A stretch of 64,000 nt of DNA from Skeletonema tropicum (GCA_037178625.1 CM074138.1:1054001-1118000), one strand, 5' to 3'. Positions 22,237 to 33,091 are shown, counted from the first letter of the stretch. A program made the numbers and translations. Notes: a model not told the origin generated them from the sequence alone.

Positions 22237-24264
22237 ATGGATCACATGCAAAAGCTTACATTCGTCCTCCTGTGCAGCGGCAACGGCGCAGACTCATCGC
22301 TCTACAGACCAAATGGCGATGATAAGCGCTATCGTCATCGGCAAGATGCACTGGTGCGATGTGTGGCAGTTACGCTCTTCAGTGCCGCTGGGGCCTCCGC
22401 TAATACTACGGATGGTCGGTCCTGCGAATTACTCTTGCTATACGAAGATTCTTACATGAGAATGAGTCTGTCGTCGTCAAAGTCTAGAAGAGAGGAGGAG
22501 CAGTTGACTGCATCATCATTATTTGAACAGCAGTCTCCGCCACTGGAGAAAGATATTGTCACGGCTTGGAAACAAGCAGCAAACGAGGCAACTCGTCTGC
22601 GAACGCAACAACATATATCATCAATAGGAACGATGGGAAGTTCCTTTACCAGAAATCAGGACAACCACAACGTTAGCGGTAGATCAACATCATTTCAATT
22701 ACTTACGAAATGTGTCTTGGACGAGTCTCCGCCAAATCAGGCTGCTGATAATGCATCCAATAGCAAGTCGAAACACAAACTGCCAAGTCACATGCCTGCA
22801 TCTAAACGAGATGCAGTAAACATACTACAATCTACATGTTCTCTCGAGTTTTTAAGGTCGCATCACTTGAATGTTCCACTGGCTGTTGCATTGAAGAAAT
22901 TTAACAAGAACAAATTGCAAACTGTTTGGGACAAGGCCAAGAAACATGACGGTGGTGGTGCTAGTAGTAGTGATTCTAGTAATGGACAACCTGACAGTAG
23001 CAGAATTGAGAGAACATTTCGTAAGATCCTATCAGGGGCAAAAGGAGTTGACCCAACAAATAATGATTATTCAACCGATGTTCTTGCAGCATATCTACAC
23101 GAATCTTGTGATTCAGAGCTACCATGCTGGTCAAAGGAGTTGTATGTTAGAAATAAAGAAGTGAAACACATGTTTCTATTCTGTGGAGCTGTACGTGATA
23201 TGACAGATGCAGAGAATGCGTCTCTTTCCAATGTCTGCGAGCAGATGAAGATACCGCTGCTGCCGTGTAGGTTAGGGCCGATTCCTGAGTTTACCAGTAA
23301 GATTGTTTGTGTTGCTGGATATCATTTTTACAAGGGATTGTTGGGAGGTGGACTGATCAAGTTGTGGGAACGGAAACAAAACCAAAAGCAGTCACAGGAA
23401 TTGATGGCTTCAACCCAACCCTTGAACAACAATACGACACATAAGAAATTACTTCACACGATAGCAATGATCCCAATAGACTCTGCTTCACTAACGGCGG
23501 ATCCAAACAAGAGATGTCGCGTGCACTGGTGTATGGTACGTCTGTGCGTATGCAGCTTGTACAGGTCGAAATTCGCAGGTACCACTAGAGATGCACTAGA
23601 CAACAAACTCAGTTTCATTTTCCAAGATGGTTTGACTATCAACTTGGATCAAAGGGATTTTATTTCTTCCTTGGCGGAGAAGCATCAAGCTGCACCTTCG
23701 GAAAGACAAATTCTGGAGGAGTTATGTCGCCGTCGTGATGAAGCTGAAAGCAAAAGTGTAACTGAGATTTTATCTGCATACACCGACCAAGAAGGTGATG
23801 TGTATGCATTAGATTTTACGGACGAGTTTCAAGGGACGTCAAAGCAAGTGATGGAGTTAGCGTACGCTGAAGATTGTTCATCGGAAGATGCCGGTGAGAG
23901 CTCGACGTTGCTTGCCATTTTAGAAGTCAGAGATCAAAATGGTCACACAAACGACAAAATGGAAAGCTTGCATGGGAGAATCATTGATACAATAACAAGA
24001 GCCAAGATTCAAGTTATGACACAATCACTACAGGTTCGTGAAGCTCAAGATTGCGAAGCTCTCACCGTAGTCATGCTACAGCACTTGCAGTATCAATCAA
24101 AACTGTTTGGCATCTTGCGGCATGTATTAGAAACTAATTCATCCGAAGCCGTTGCAAGCGACTTAGCTACGACAACAGAGAGCGGGCGAAAGAGAAAGAA
24201 GCAAAAGGATGCCAAGCAAAAGAAGTCGAAGAAGAAACACAAGAAACATTCGAAGGAAAGCTAA
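22237..24264 (+). CDS. Unrecognised protein with nucleolar-type Lys-rich tail
   Basis: 675 residues from the ATG at 22237. I do not recognise the family with confidence. Conserved-looking blocks are RYRHRQDALVRCVAVTLF near the N-terminus, a helical middle section (about 190-240) and FCGAVRDMTDAENASL with IPLLPCRLGPIPEFTSKIV (about 317-360). The alternation of an RxDALxRC-like helix and a later strand-plus-RDMTDxEN block vaguely recalls SPOUT-type RNA methyltransferases, but no knot motif is demonstrable. The C-terminus is strongly basic (KRKKQKDAKQKKSKKKHKK), suggesting nuclear or nucleolar localisation. It ends 14 bp from the converging stop of the next gene. Confidence 0.6.
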   Translation: MDHMQKLTFVLLCSGNGADSSLYRPNGDDKRYRHRQDALVRCVAVTLFSAAGASANTTDGRSCELLLLYEDSYMRMSLSSSKSRREEEQLTASSLFEQQSPPLEKDIVTAWKQAANEATRLRTQQHISSIGTMGSSFTRNQDNHNVSGRSTSFQLLTKCVLDESPPNQAADNASNSKSKHKLPSHMPASKRDAVNILQSTCSLEFLRSHHLNVPLAVALKKFNKNKLQTVWDKAKKHDGGGASSSDSSNGQPDSSRIERTFRKILSGAKGVDPTNNDYSTDVLAAYLHESCDSELPCWSKELYVRNKEVKHMFLFCGAVRDMTDAENASLSNVCEQMKIPLLPCRLGPIPEFTSKIVCVAGYHFYKGLLGGGLIKLWERKQNQKQSQELMASTQPLNNNTTHKKLLHTIAMIPIDSASLTADPNKRCRVHWCMVRLCVCSLYRSKFAGTTRDALDNKLSFIFQDGLTINLDQRDFISSLAEKHQAAPSERQILEELCRRRDEAESKSVTEILSAYTDQEGDVYALDFTDEFQGTSKQVMELAYAEDCSSEDAGESSTLLAILEVRDQNGHTNDKMESLHGRIIDTITRAKIQVMTQSLQVREAQDCEALTVVMLQHLQYQSKLFGILRHVLETNSSEAVASDLATTTESGRKRKKQKDAKQKKSKKKHKKHSKES

Positions 24265-24278
24265 TTATTTTATTACAC

Positions 24279-27200
24279 CTAAATTCCAAACTCTCCAACT
24301 CCTTTCCTTGAATTGACAAATGCGTCATAGTTCTCCAAAAAGATCTGCCTTCTAAGCTCATACTCTTCGTCTTCATAAACTACATCGTCATCATCATCGA
24401 GGCTGTCTGATTCAAAACGCCATTCACATTCATCGTCGTCGTGCTCCCAAACGTCTTCTAAAGACGATTTGATGTTTTCGTGAATGCAGTGTAAGTTGTT
24501 TACATCCATATCTGAACCCCACGCATCCTTCATTTCATTCAATATCATGTGCGGGACTCGTCTTTGCCACCCTTGCGCAAGTACGACGCTTCCATTATGG
24601 TTTATCCGCAATATGCCCAGATTCTCCAACACATCAATTTCGTGCCTAATACCAGTAACTGCGTCTGATGAGAGATGTGTTACTGTCCATTCGTCATTCC
24701 ATCGATCCATTTCCTCGCTCGTAGACTGAGGTGGAAGCTTTAATTCGTCATTACCCAGCCAATTCTTTTTTAGCCGTGCAAGTCGTTCTTCAGTTAGCAT
24801 GAAACGAACATTCTCGAAGGAGAGGTTGCCTGGCTTTCTTGGATTACCCGCAAACATGACCTCTTTTGGCAAAGGAGTCGTGATGGTGGATCTATGACGT
24901 TGCTGCCAAGCATAGTTTGGATGAGAAGGTTCGACAAACAAATGACCGTAAGTCTTGCTAATATGCAAAAGAATTTCCCCGAGAACGTAGGCGCTGGGCA
25001 CAGCCTTCGACTTATGACCAATGCTGCTCTCATTTTGCTTTGGCCGTTTTGGAGATGGCAGATTGGAATCATTTGCCACCCTTTTAAGGGAAGTTTGAGG
25101 TTGAAGAAGTGCAGTCAAAGGCATATCCTCATCATCACTGTCATCATCATCCGAGTCCAACTGTTTCTTCGACTCATCGACATCTGGCTTTGGTAAAGTT
25201 GGCATTTTGTTTTCCATCTTTGGTTCTACCGGGTCGAGAAGACGATCGTTCGGAATGAAATCCATAACAGCTGCCACAGCTGAAAGCACAACAGTACACA
25301 ACGAGCTTGGCGCAAAGACAGCCTTCTTCATACCAATGCACTGATTCTGCTCCATCTTGAGCACAAACTCCGCCTCTTCCTTCGTGGCCGCCGTCTCTTC
25401 ACGAAGCTGGTTGAATCTTCGAATGTAAGCCGCTTCTAACTTCCCTTTCCCTTTTGTAGATATCTTCTTTCCTTTCTTTTTCTTCTCATCTTCCAGCACA
25501 TTGATGGAATTTTGTGCACAAAACTGCTTCACGTCTCTGAAAAGAATACACTTTGGATCGGACACGAAGGTATGAGTCTTGCTCCCACACTTACAACCAG
25601 TAGTAGGTCGTGCTTTAGAGCGAAGAATACTTCGTTGCGCATCTGTAAGGTAGTAGTTCTCAACCAACGAGTTGTTGTTGTCATTATCAGCATCATGTTT
25701 CAGTTCACCTTTCCATGCAGCCTTCCAATACTCCTCGGCCTTCTGCTTCGCTTCTTCTTCAATACGTGTTCCCTCAAAGGACATTTTTGCTTGGATTGAC
25801 TCCACACTGCGTTGATTGAGAAAGGTTTTATACCCCTCCTTTTCTTTGATTGTAGCACAAACATCCTTTGTTGCTACAGGCAACAAGGCCATCCCAGTCG
25901 TTAGTGCGCGTGAAACGATTGGAAATGCTCGGATGACAGCACACCATTCTACAGATGAAAAATCACCAATTACCGTCTCTCCAAGGATACTAAATGAAAC
26001 CAATGGGATAGCCGGAGTAGAAGGTTGCATTGCAGAAGTGGAATTGGGCAAACGAAGGTTGTTGTTGTTGTTGTAGTTGTTGTTGGTAGTGCCAGACATT
26101 GCACCACCTACCACAGCAGCAGCAGTAGTAGTAGCGGGTAGTAGTGGAACGTTCCTTCTCGCTACAGTCAACACACAACGAATCTCGTTAGTAACCGAGC
26201 ACTTTGTAGATGAGGTAGAAATGAATCGACATGATTCGGCAAATGTCATCCCACCCACATCACGTCCATTTACTGAAAGGATGATATCACCAGGTTGCAA
26301 TAAAGCCTTCTTCACCTTCGTTACGTCGGTATTTGGTTGTGATGATGATGATGACGCAAACCTAGCCTTGCTCGCTTCGACTACACAAAGTACTCCAAAG
26401 GTTTCTCTTTTTCGTCGAGGTTTCTTTTCAGTTGTGGTGGTGGTAGTAGTTGATGATGCTGCTGCTCCTCCGATACCAACACTCGTAGTAGTAACAGCAG
26501 CAGTCGCAGTAGTAGTAGCAGTCACTGTTGTTGTTGTCGTTGTGGGAACAACAACTTCTTCCCGTCGTGGCACCAAAACACTTTTACTTTCATATCGCAA
26601 CGTTACACCAAAGGAATCCTTTGCGTCTTTTTTCATGACACATATGTTGTGTCCATGGAGCAAATGATGAGATGATCTGTAGGGGCTGTGAGGGTTGGTG
26701 AGAGCATAATATTGTGCGGATAGAACCAGTGGCTTTCTGTTGGTTGCTGCTGCTGTCTTGACAGTAGCTGTGATTGGATTCGCTAGTGTCTGCGAAGGTG
26801 GCAATGCAGGAGGATATTGTGGGTACGGAAGTGACATGTTGGGATGATGATGATGATGATGATGCATAGCTGGCATTGTCATATTATGATAGCCATTGAC
26901 AGTATTCGGAGGCATCTGCATCTGCATCGGGTAATACGCTCCATTATACCCATAGTGCGGCACTATCACTCCTTGTTGTTGTTGGATGTTATACTGCATC
27001 GACGAAGGAATGATACTTTGATGACCGTACTGCTGCTGTTGTTGTTGCTGTTTCATCATCATCATCATTTGCACTTGCTGTTGTTGCACTTGTTGCTGCA
27101 TCTGCATCATCTTCTGCACCTGTTCCTGATGATACGAAACACTACTACTACCATAAACCCTCTTCTCCACACCACTCACAACCTCACTCAAACACTGTTG

Positions 27201-28268
27201 TACTATCACCTTTCGTTCCTTAGTCATCTTTCGTCGTAACCGTGCCTTATTTTCACGTATCAATCGTTTCTCTTTGAAATCGTTTTGTTCAATCGTATCC
27301 ATCATTTCAGTCATAACCTCCGCTATACTATAATGAACTTTATTATTACCGAAACGTTCCTCCAATGCCATTCGTTGTTCGACACGTGTTACAATATGAC
27401 CAATTGTTTCTTGTACAACCTGACGTTGTTGTTGGCGTAGTATTCGACGTGCCTCACGTTGTCGTTGTCGTTGTCGTTGTCGTTCCAAAGTTTGTAATTC
27501 AAGTTGACGTTTCTTGCGTTGTTGGTCTAATTCTCTTTGTTGGAGGAGGAGTTGTTTCCGACGTTTGATTTGAGCTATTTGAGTTTTGAGTGATTGTTTG
27601 AGTGATTTTGGTCGAGTGGTGGAGGAGGTGGATGTGGATGATGATTGTGTGGTGCGTTTCATTATTTGATGGTTTTTGGATGATGAGGTTGAGTTGGATG
27701 GATGAATCATTGTTTTGCGAGGTGCATTCAACTTTGAATTTGGTATGGATCTGTTGATAGCATTTGTTGATGCAGTGGTTGCCTTTGGTGTAGTATAAGC
27801 AGATGCAGCGGCTCTTGTAGTGTTGACACTGCCAGTAGTAGCAGTAGTTGCTGAAGCGGCCTTTGAGGTAGATGAGCCTGGCTTGCTGTGTTTGTGAAGT
27901 ATTTGTTTCTTCTTGGGTGTAGGAGTGACAGCCTTTGTCTTTGTGTTGTTGTTGACGGAAGAGTACGGATTATTCGACTTGCCATGAGGTCTCTTGGCAT
28001 TGCTGACAGCTACAGGCCTAGCAGGCTTGACAGTGGTACTCGCAGGTCGATTGAGGTGATTGTAGGATTGTTTATTGCTACTATTGACAGCATTTTTAAC
28101 AGCAGGAAATGCTGGTTTGACCTTTGGCGTGACATTGTTGGCAGCTACAGCTACAGCTACAGCAGTAGCTCTATTAGGTTGTTTCTTTGCGTAGGGGTTG
28201 CTAATCACAGGCTTTTTGGCATACGGATTGACAGCAGCGCTCTTGCCTTTCAATGAAGAGTTCGTCAT
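24279..28268 (-). CDS. Large Gln/Lys-rich protein with a PDZ domain
   Basis: 1329 residues from the ATG at 28268 (MTNSSLKGK); a longer frame to 28352 exists but lacks support. The N-terminus carries repeated NPYAKK motifs, followed by Ala/Thr/Ser-rich disorder. A long charged helical stretch (about 250-420; QQRELDQQRKKRQLELQTLE, then ERRVYGSSS) looks like a coiled coil, next to Gln, His and Met runs. A PDZ-like domain (about 600-740) is recognisable from FGVTLRYES, LLQPGDIILSVNGRDVGGMT and the following helix-strand; it is interrupted by a Thr/Ala-rich insert. The C-terminal 500 residues include a region with CKCGSKTHTFVSDPKC, plausible metal-binding Cys. PDZ domains bind C-terminal peptides, so a scaffold role is inferred. 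Pathway unknown. Confidence 0.65.
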   Translation of the reverse strand: MTNSSLKGKSAAVNPYAKKPVISNPYAKKQPNRATAVAVAVAANNVTPKVKPAFPAVKNAVNSSNKQSYNHLNRPASTTVKPARPVAVSNAKRPHGKSNNPYSSVNNNTKTKAVTPTPKKKQILHKHSKPGSSTSKAASATTATTGSVNTTRAAASAYTTPKATTASTNAINRSIPNSKLNAPRKTMIHPSNSTSSSKNHQIMKRTTQSSSTSTSSTTRPKSLKQSLKTQIAQIKRRKQLLLQQRELDQQRKKRQLELQTLERQRQRQRQREARRILRQQQRQVVQETIGHIVTRVEQRMALEERFGNNKVHYSIAEVMTEMMDTIEQNDFKEKRLIRENKARLRRKMTKERKVIVQQCLSEVVSGVEKRVYGSSSVSYHQEQVQKMMQMQQQVQQQQVQMMMMMKQQQQQQQYGHQSIIPSSMQYNIQQQQGVIVPHYGYNGAYYPMQMQMPPNTVNGYHNMTMPAMHHHHHHHPNMSLPYPQYPPALPPSQTLANPITATVKTAAATNRKPLVLSAQYYALTNPHSPYRSSHHLLHGHNICVMKKDAKDSFGVTLRYESKSVLVPRREEVVVPTTTTTTVTATTTATAAVTTTSVGIGGAAASSTTTTTTTEKKPRRKRETFGVLCVVEASKARFASSSSSQPNTDVTKVKKALLQPGDIILSVNGRDVGGMTFAESCRFISTSSTKCSVTNEIRCVLTVARRNVPLLPATTTAAAVVGGAMSGTTNNNYNNNNNLRLPNSTSAMQPSTPAIPLVSFSILGETVIGDFSSVEWCAVIRAFPIVSRALTTGMALLPVATKDVCATIKEKEGYKTFLNQRSVESIQAKMSFEGTRIEEEAKQKAEEYWKAAWKGELKHDADNDNNNSLVENYYLTDAQRSILRSKARPTTGCKCGSKTHTFVSDPKCILFRDVKQFCAQNSINVLEDEKKKKGKKISTKGKGKLEAAYIRRFNQLREETAATKEEAEFVLKMEQNQCIGMKKAVFAPSSLCTVVLSAVAAVMDFIPNDRLLDPVEPKMENKMPTLPKPDVDESKKQLDSDDDDSDDEDMPLTALLQPQTSLKRVANDSNLPSPKRPKQNESSIGHKSKAVPSAYVLGEILLHISKTYGHLFVEPSHPNYAWQQRHRSTITTPLPKEVMFAGNPRKPGNLSFENVRFMLTEERLARLKKNWLGNDELKLPPQSTSEEMDRWNDEWTVTHLSSDAVTGIRHEIDVLENLGILRINHNGSVVLAQGWQRRVPHMILNEMKDAWGSDMDVNNLHCIHENIKSSLEDVWEHDDDECEWRFESDSLDDDDDVVYEDEEYELRRQIFLENYDAFVNSRKGVGEFGI

Positions 28269-28501
28269 TGTGAAGCAATGGGTCTGTTTGTTATCGTACT
28301 TATTGACTTGCTTGTGCTCAAGTGTACCGATCTGACGGCACGGTAGGTGCACGTGAGATGATGTCCTGAAATTACATTGTATTTGAAAATCAAAAAATGT
28401 AGAGCCTGGGTCACGTCACATTCCATCACATCACACATCGCGTGATATCCCTCACACAGTCACACACCGAAACTGTTGGCACAGCATAAAAGATAACAAC
28501 C
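28269..28501. promoter_or_regulatory. 233-bp divergent promoter region (inferred)
   Basis: The only space between the leftward PDZ gene and the rightward SNARE gene. It has tandem cacatc/cacaca-rich motifs (28430-28465) before the SNARE start. No TATA box is obvious near the rightward start. The role is inferred from the arrangement. Confidence 0.35.
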
Positions 28502-30226
28502 ATGGCATCTCCACCCCCATCCAGCGGTGGCCTTCCACCACACCTCCTCACAGATCCAAAGAAGAAGTCGTCGTCGTCTCAGCATCAGTATCAGCAGCAG
28601 CAACAGCCGTGGAAATCTCAGGCAGTCAATCGAACCAACGAATTACTGTCATGTGCACGAACGGCATTGAAAATTGGTCAGCAGCAACATCGACAACGAC
28701 TGCAACAACAACAACAGCAATTACAACAACAGCAGCAGCAGGGGCAGCAGGGGTCATTACTATTTCAATCCAAGTCATTGACTAATACTAAAAATGACGA
28801 ATTTCCAGAATGGCTTGTAGATATAAATCCTGCACAATTGACACTCTATCAACCTCCACCGCCACCACCCTCCTCCTTCGATCATCATCATCTCCACGAC
28901 GACAACAACAACAATAACGACTCCACCACCTCCCTCCTATCCGACTCTCAATCCCTCCTCTCCCTACTCGACAACAATTTATCCCAATTACACTCACTCG
29001 TTCGTAAACGAGGACATACGAATGACCCCACACAACAAATCAATTCACTCATGTCCAAATTTCAAGAGGCAGCGCAGGAATTGAAACAGGTTTGTGAATT
29101 GGTACGATTGGCGGGTACTACTACCATGCCACCATCCGCCACCGTGGTAGTAAATTCGGATGGTAGTAGGACTACTACTACTACTAATTCCAATAATAAA
29201 CGAATGAAAAGTTCCGGACAGAGACGTAAACATTATGAATTGGTATCAACACAATTGGAACATTTGGCAAAGGAACGTATGGAACAGTTGAAACGTGAGT
29301 TGGAAACGAGGAGTCAAGTGTTGAGAGATCAAACGAATCGACGAAAGTTGTTGGCGACTGGTGGTGCAATAGCTGGTGGTGGTAATACTACAGCTGTTAC
29401 TGCAACTAATGGAACGTGTCGTGGACCTCTACCACCACGAACAACAACTGCAAGTACTGCTGCGACACGATTGACACAACCACCAAGTCGATTACCACCA
29501 AATACTAGCAATGCAAAGAATGCATCATTTCAATTTCAATCACCATTGTTTACAGCTACATCGGGAGTTGGTGGTAAAGGTAGTAGTAATGGAGTACAGA
29601 GGCGAGGAGGTAATGCGAATAAGAATACATCGTCGTCATCAGGATATTCTGGTTATGCTGGATATGGTGGTACAACTACTAGTAACAACGCAGCATCAAC
29701 AGCATCATCTGCTGGATATGGTGGCACTGCAACACGTGCTGGATATGGTGGAATATCAACAACTACATCATCATCTACACCATCATCCTTTGCCACGGGA
29801 ATACGACAACGCAAACAACAGCAGCAACAGCAATCACGCATTCAAATTGATCACGGCAATGACGATGACAAATACAACAAAGACACCTCCTCCTCCTCCT
29901 CTTCCACAACTGCAACAACAGTCCAACAACAAATACAAGAACGTCGTCAAAACCGCGCAGCACAATCCCGACTCGCCTCCGCTCGTCTAGCCGAAAAGAG
30001 TATTGCCGAATTAGGTGTCATGTTTACCAAAATGTCCACATTGATTAGTCAACAGGGGGAAGTATTAGAACGGATTGAGGATGATGTCGAGGCAGCAGGA
30101 TTGGATATTGATGCGGGACATGATGAGTTGGTGAAAGTTTATGGGATGACCAAGGGGAATCGGGGATTGATTTTGAAGGTGTTTGGGATTTTGATCTTTT
30201 TGATTGTGTTTATGAAGTTGTATTGA
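28502..30226 (+). CDS. Syntaxin-5/Sed5-like Qa-SNARE with long low-complexity inserts
   Basis: 574 residues. The C-terminus is a complete Qa-SNARE: a heptad SNARE helix (about 492-550; AEKSIAELGVMFTKMSTLIS ending in ERIEDDVEAAGLD) with the central-layer Gln in ISQQGEV, then one membrane anchor (about 553-573, LILKVFGILIFLIVFMKLY) and almost no lumenal tail. The N-terminal portion (about 40-60 and 150-290) contains helices resembling the Habc region. These are separated by Gln, Pro, His/Asp/Asn, Thr and Gly/Tyr runs that roughly double the usual length of about 300-350. Sed5-type syntaxins drive fusion of ER-derived vesicles at the early Golgi. The SNARE class is well supported; the subtype is inferred from the C-terminal layout. 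Confidence 0.85.
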   Translation: MASPPPSSGGLPPHLLTDPKKKSSSSQHQYQQQQQPWKSQAVNRTNELLSCARTALKIGQQQHRQRLQQQQQQLQQQQQQGQQGSLLFQSKSLTNTKNDEFPEWLVDINPAQLTLYQPPPPPPSSFDHHHLHDDNNNNNDSTTSLLSDSQSLLSLLDNNLSQLHSLVRKRGHTNDPTQQINSLMSKFQEAAQELKQVCELVRLAGTTTMPPSATVVVNSDGSRTTTTTNSNNKRMKSSGQRRKHYELVSTQLEHLAKERMEQLKRELETRSQVLRDQTNRRKLLATGGAIAGGGNTTAVTATNGTCRGPLPPRTTTASTAATRLTQPPSRLPPNTSNAKNASFQFQSPLFTATSGVGGKGSSNGVQRRGGNANKNTSSSSGYSGYAGYGGTTTSNNAASTASSAGYGGTATRAGYGGISTTTSSSTPSSFATGIRQRKQQQQQQSRIQIDHGNDDDKYNKDTSSSSSSTTATTVQQQIQERRQNRAAQSRLASARLAEKSIAELGVMFTKMSTLISQQGEVLERIEDDVEAAGLDIDAGHDELVKVYGMTKGNRGLILKVFGILIFLIVFMKLY

Positions 30227-31856
30227 TTGTTTTGCTGTGCGTGGCTGTTTTATGATGGATATATGCTTCATTTTTTGGAATAGAATGCACACTACTACTT
30301 AGACATTATAGATTATAGCCTGATCGGCTAGTAGATATTGACGCAAAGCAGGAAGAGTTCGTATGGTTTTGCCTGACCTAAAGTAAATAATTTCGTTCCA
30401 TTTTGGTGCGTTCAGGCCAGAGACCTTAAGTACTTATCAGCGACAGCTAAAAAATGACGCGGTGAAATCTTGTATATAAGATCCCGACCTACCCTTGTCC
30501 CGACCTATCGCCATCTCCGTGGATGGGTGTGCGTTATAATACGAGATATCTATTGTCAGCGATATTCGGACATTCCGATATCGGGATCTTACTCCTTACT
30601 GATTTCATTTTCATTTTTCATCCCCGTCTTGTACACAAACTTTCGTCTTGAGTTTCCATGTGAGGAGGATTCGTGACCAGGGGGACGTGTTGCTCATCCT
30701 GGCTCGAACAACATCCTCAAATAGCCAGCTGCCGTCAAACCAACTATTCGTCAACACTACCGATTCCACCGCGATAGAAAGGATCTACTTCTTCCTACCC
30801 CTTCTGTACCAAAGGCATCGCTGTATTTATCTTTGTTGCCCCATTGCCTAAGTCTCTAATAATACAGGTCCCATTCAATTTTAGATGTCCAAGAGATAGA
30901 TAGAACGTCTCAGACTATCAACACATCATCATTGCATGGATGATCAAGGGCTAAGTCTCGCCCCCCTCCGCGTTACATAGTCTATTCCTCCAGAAATAAA
31001 GAGTCCTACACTCACAACAACATGGAACGTTGTGTTAGACAGAGAAGGGATAAGTACATAGATAGCTTGGATCAGCTTGGATCTCGGCGGTCGCGGTCGG
31101 CGGACGGCGGAGCTCAACCTTCAACCTTCGCACTGAAATAGGAGTACTTTCACTGAACAGATCACGCGTGATAGTCACACTCGCAGTCACACTCGCTCAC
31201 ACTCGTAGTCACACTCGGTCAAGCACCGCGAGGCTTCACGTGTCACGCTCAGTCAACTCGTATTCACACTCGCAGTCACACTCGCAGTCACACTCGTCAC
31301 ACTTAGTCACGCCATTTCATTATCACCTCGTAGCTTCACGGTCACGCTTCTTCACGCCTGATTGCATAACCTAAAGCCCCACCTACCGACCAGCAAATCA
31401 CATGGCGGTCGATCTAGAGAGGCTTAAGTAGTATTGTAGACACCGTTAACAATAACAACCACGAACTATAACCACCTCTCTCCCTTCTCTAACACCTCGT
31501 GATACATTCGGGGTGCGGTGTTCGTTTGGTTTCATCCGTTTGCCAGCAATTGGCAGCGAATGGCTGCGGCACGGCCGAATATCGTGCTATCGCTTCTATT
31601 TTCGATGGTCATACGCTTCTGCTCCTCTTCCTCGACTCGATAATCATCGACACGTTACTATCAACTGATTCTTGATTCGGGGGGGTGCGAATTATTGCTA
31701 AATATACCTACTCATACAAGTTAACACACGGGTTCAAATCAATAGCACACGCACTCCGCCAGCCGCCAGGGCAAGCTACATGTTCGGAGTATGCCATAGA
31801 TACGCACCGTGAACAATTTGGCATCAATACCACGCAATAGAAACTAATCAGTAACG
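30227..31856. other. 1.6-kb intergenic region, no gene supported
   Basis: Short open frames occur but none has recognisable protein features. Visible structure is limited to the cac-rich minisatellite described separately, a G-run at 31679-31686 and the presumed promoter of the ankyrin-type gene near the right end. Confidence 0.5.
31170..31310 (+). repeat. Interrupted 12-bp minisatellite (cacactcgcagt)
   Basis: Units of cacactcgcagt and variants (cacactcgtagt, cacactcggtca) recur from about 31177 to 31308, interrupted by about 50 bp of cgcgaggcttcacgtgtcac-type sequence. It could be read as a His-Ser repeat but there is no supporting gene context. Confidence 0.7.
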
Positions 31857-32966
31857 ATGATGGCAACAACAACCTCTACTTCAGCTACCGTGGTGATGAC
31901 ACCTCCTCCTCCCATTAACGAAAGCAAACCAGCAATCATCAAAGCCGCCGCCCGAGGTGATTTAGAGGCAGTGAAACGGATAGTGGAAGCAGCAGCCTCC
32001 ATATCCATGGAGGAGAAAAACAAGATAATGAACCAAGCCCCAATTTGGACAGAGATCTATCCAGTGGAAGATAATGGTTTAAGTAGTCGCGATGGAAGTA
32101 ATGATGATATGCAGGCACAGACAGCACCAATAACACAGGAATGGTTTGATGTCACAGCAACTACCATGGCAGCCATTCGTGGTCACCATCACGTACTACA
32201 ATACTTGCTAGAAGAAGGGGCAGATCCTACATTAAAGGGTTGTCCAAAAGATGCGGTACAGGATGACGATGACGATCCATTCGTTGCCGATCAGAAGGAG
32301 CTACACATGAATGCATTTGATGTGAGCAAAGATTTATACAAAAAGATACGAAGCTGTAGGCGTAGCCATGACTTGCTCACTGTTTGCAAACCTTATTGGA
32401 GGCGTTGTTATTATTCAAGCAGTAATGCTTCCAAATGCAAGCGAGAAACATTTACAAACATTCCTCTGTGTGAGTTATCGCAGTTAAAAGAAGCAATACG
32501 CACAGTTCCTCCTATCAATCAGTATCCACTAAAATGTGCTGATTATGATAAATCACTTGTTGATACAATGCCCACGTTCGCTATTGTTGGACAAAAGAGA
32601 AAAGAGCCTACGGGAGTTATGAATCAACACTTACAACAACAACAGCATCAACAATCAGAACCATTGTATGGTGGTGGAAGGCTCAGAAGATGCTTCATTT
32701 GCAATCAGGCCAAGAATGAAACGTCATTTTCAACAATTCAGAAGAAAAAGGGACCAGAAGCTACTTGCATTAGCTGTGTAGCTACTGCTGGTATTCAAGT
32801 TGCAGCAGAGGAGAAAGCAAAGGAAGCAGCAGCAGTACGACCTTTGCCACAGGCTCAGCTGGTTCATGTCCCTCAACACAAATCTTTGACGAATGTAGCT
32901 CCTTCTCCTAGACAGGGTGATATCGCAGCAGGAGATCATCAGCAGCGTTTAGATGAAGGGTATTGA
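31857..32966 (+). CDS. Ankyrin-repeat protein with a C-terminal Cys4 motif
   Basis: 369 residues; the start is one of two adjacent ATG codons. Residues 21-45 (KPAIIKAAARGDLEAVKRIV) and about 100-125 (TTMAAIRGHHHVLQYLLEEG then ADPTLKG) are ankyrin repeats separated by a variable segment. After a middle region with several Cys (CRRSHDLLTVCKPYWRRC), a compact Cys4 motif (RRCFICNQAKNETSF ... ATCISC, about 277-306) follows. This C-x2-C / C-x2-C spacing around an FS core resembles Stc1-type or other treble-clef zinc modules; assignment is tentative. Gln-rich linker and disordered tail. A protein-interaction role is inferred; the partner is unknown. Confidence 0.65.
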   Translation: MMATTTSTSATVVMTPPPPINESKPAIIKAAARGDLEAVKRIVEAAASISMEEKNKIMNQAPIWTEIYPVEDNGLSSRDGSNDDMQAQTAPITQEWFDVTATTMAAIRGHHHVLQYLLEEGADPTLKGCPKDAVQDDDDDPFVADQKELHMNAFDVSKDLYKKIRSCRRSHDLLTVCKPYWRRCYYSSSNASKCKRETFTNIPLCELSQLKEAIRTVPPINQYPLKCADYDKSLVDTMPTFAIVGQKRKEPTGVMNQHLQQQQHQQSEPLYGGGRLRRCFICNQAKNETSFSTIQKKKGPEATCISCVATAGIQVAAEEKAKEAAAVRPLPQAQLVHVPQHKSLTNVAPSPRQGDIAAGDHQQRLDEGY

Positions 32967-33091
32967 AGTAATATCTTTTACTGAATGAGAATCCCTGACT
33001 CCTATACAAGTTCCTACATCATAGTTGTTATTTCTATAATGTACTTTTCTACCAGACGATGAATCTATATCTATCCGGCCAGAGGACTAAT

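Noticed and set aside
26077..26667. 196-residue plus-strand frame with Val runs
   Set aside because: Antisense of Thr/Ala-rich sequence of the PDZ protein.
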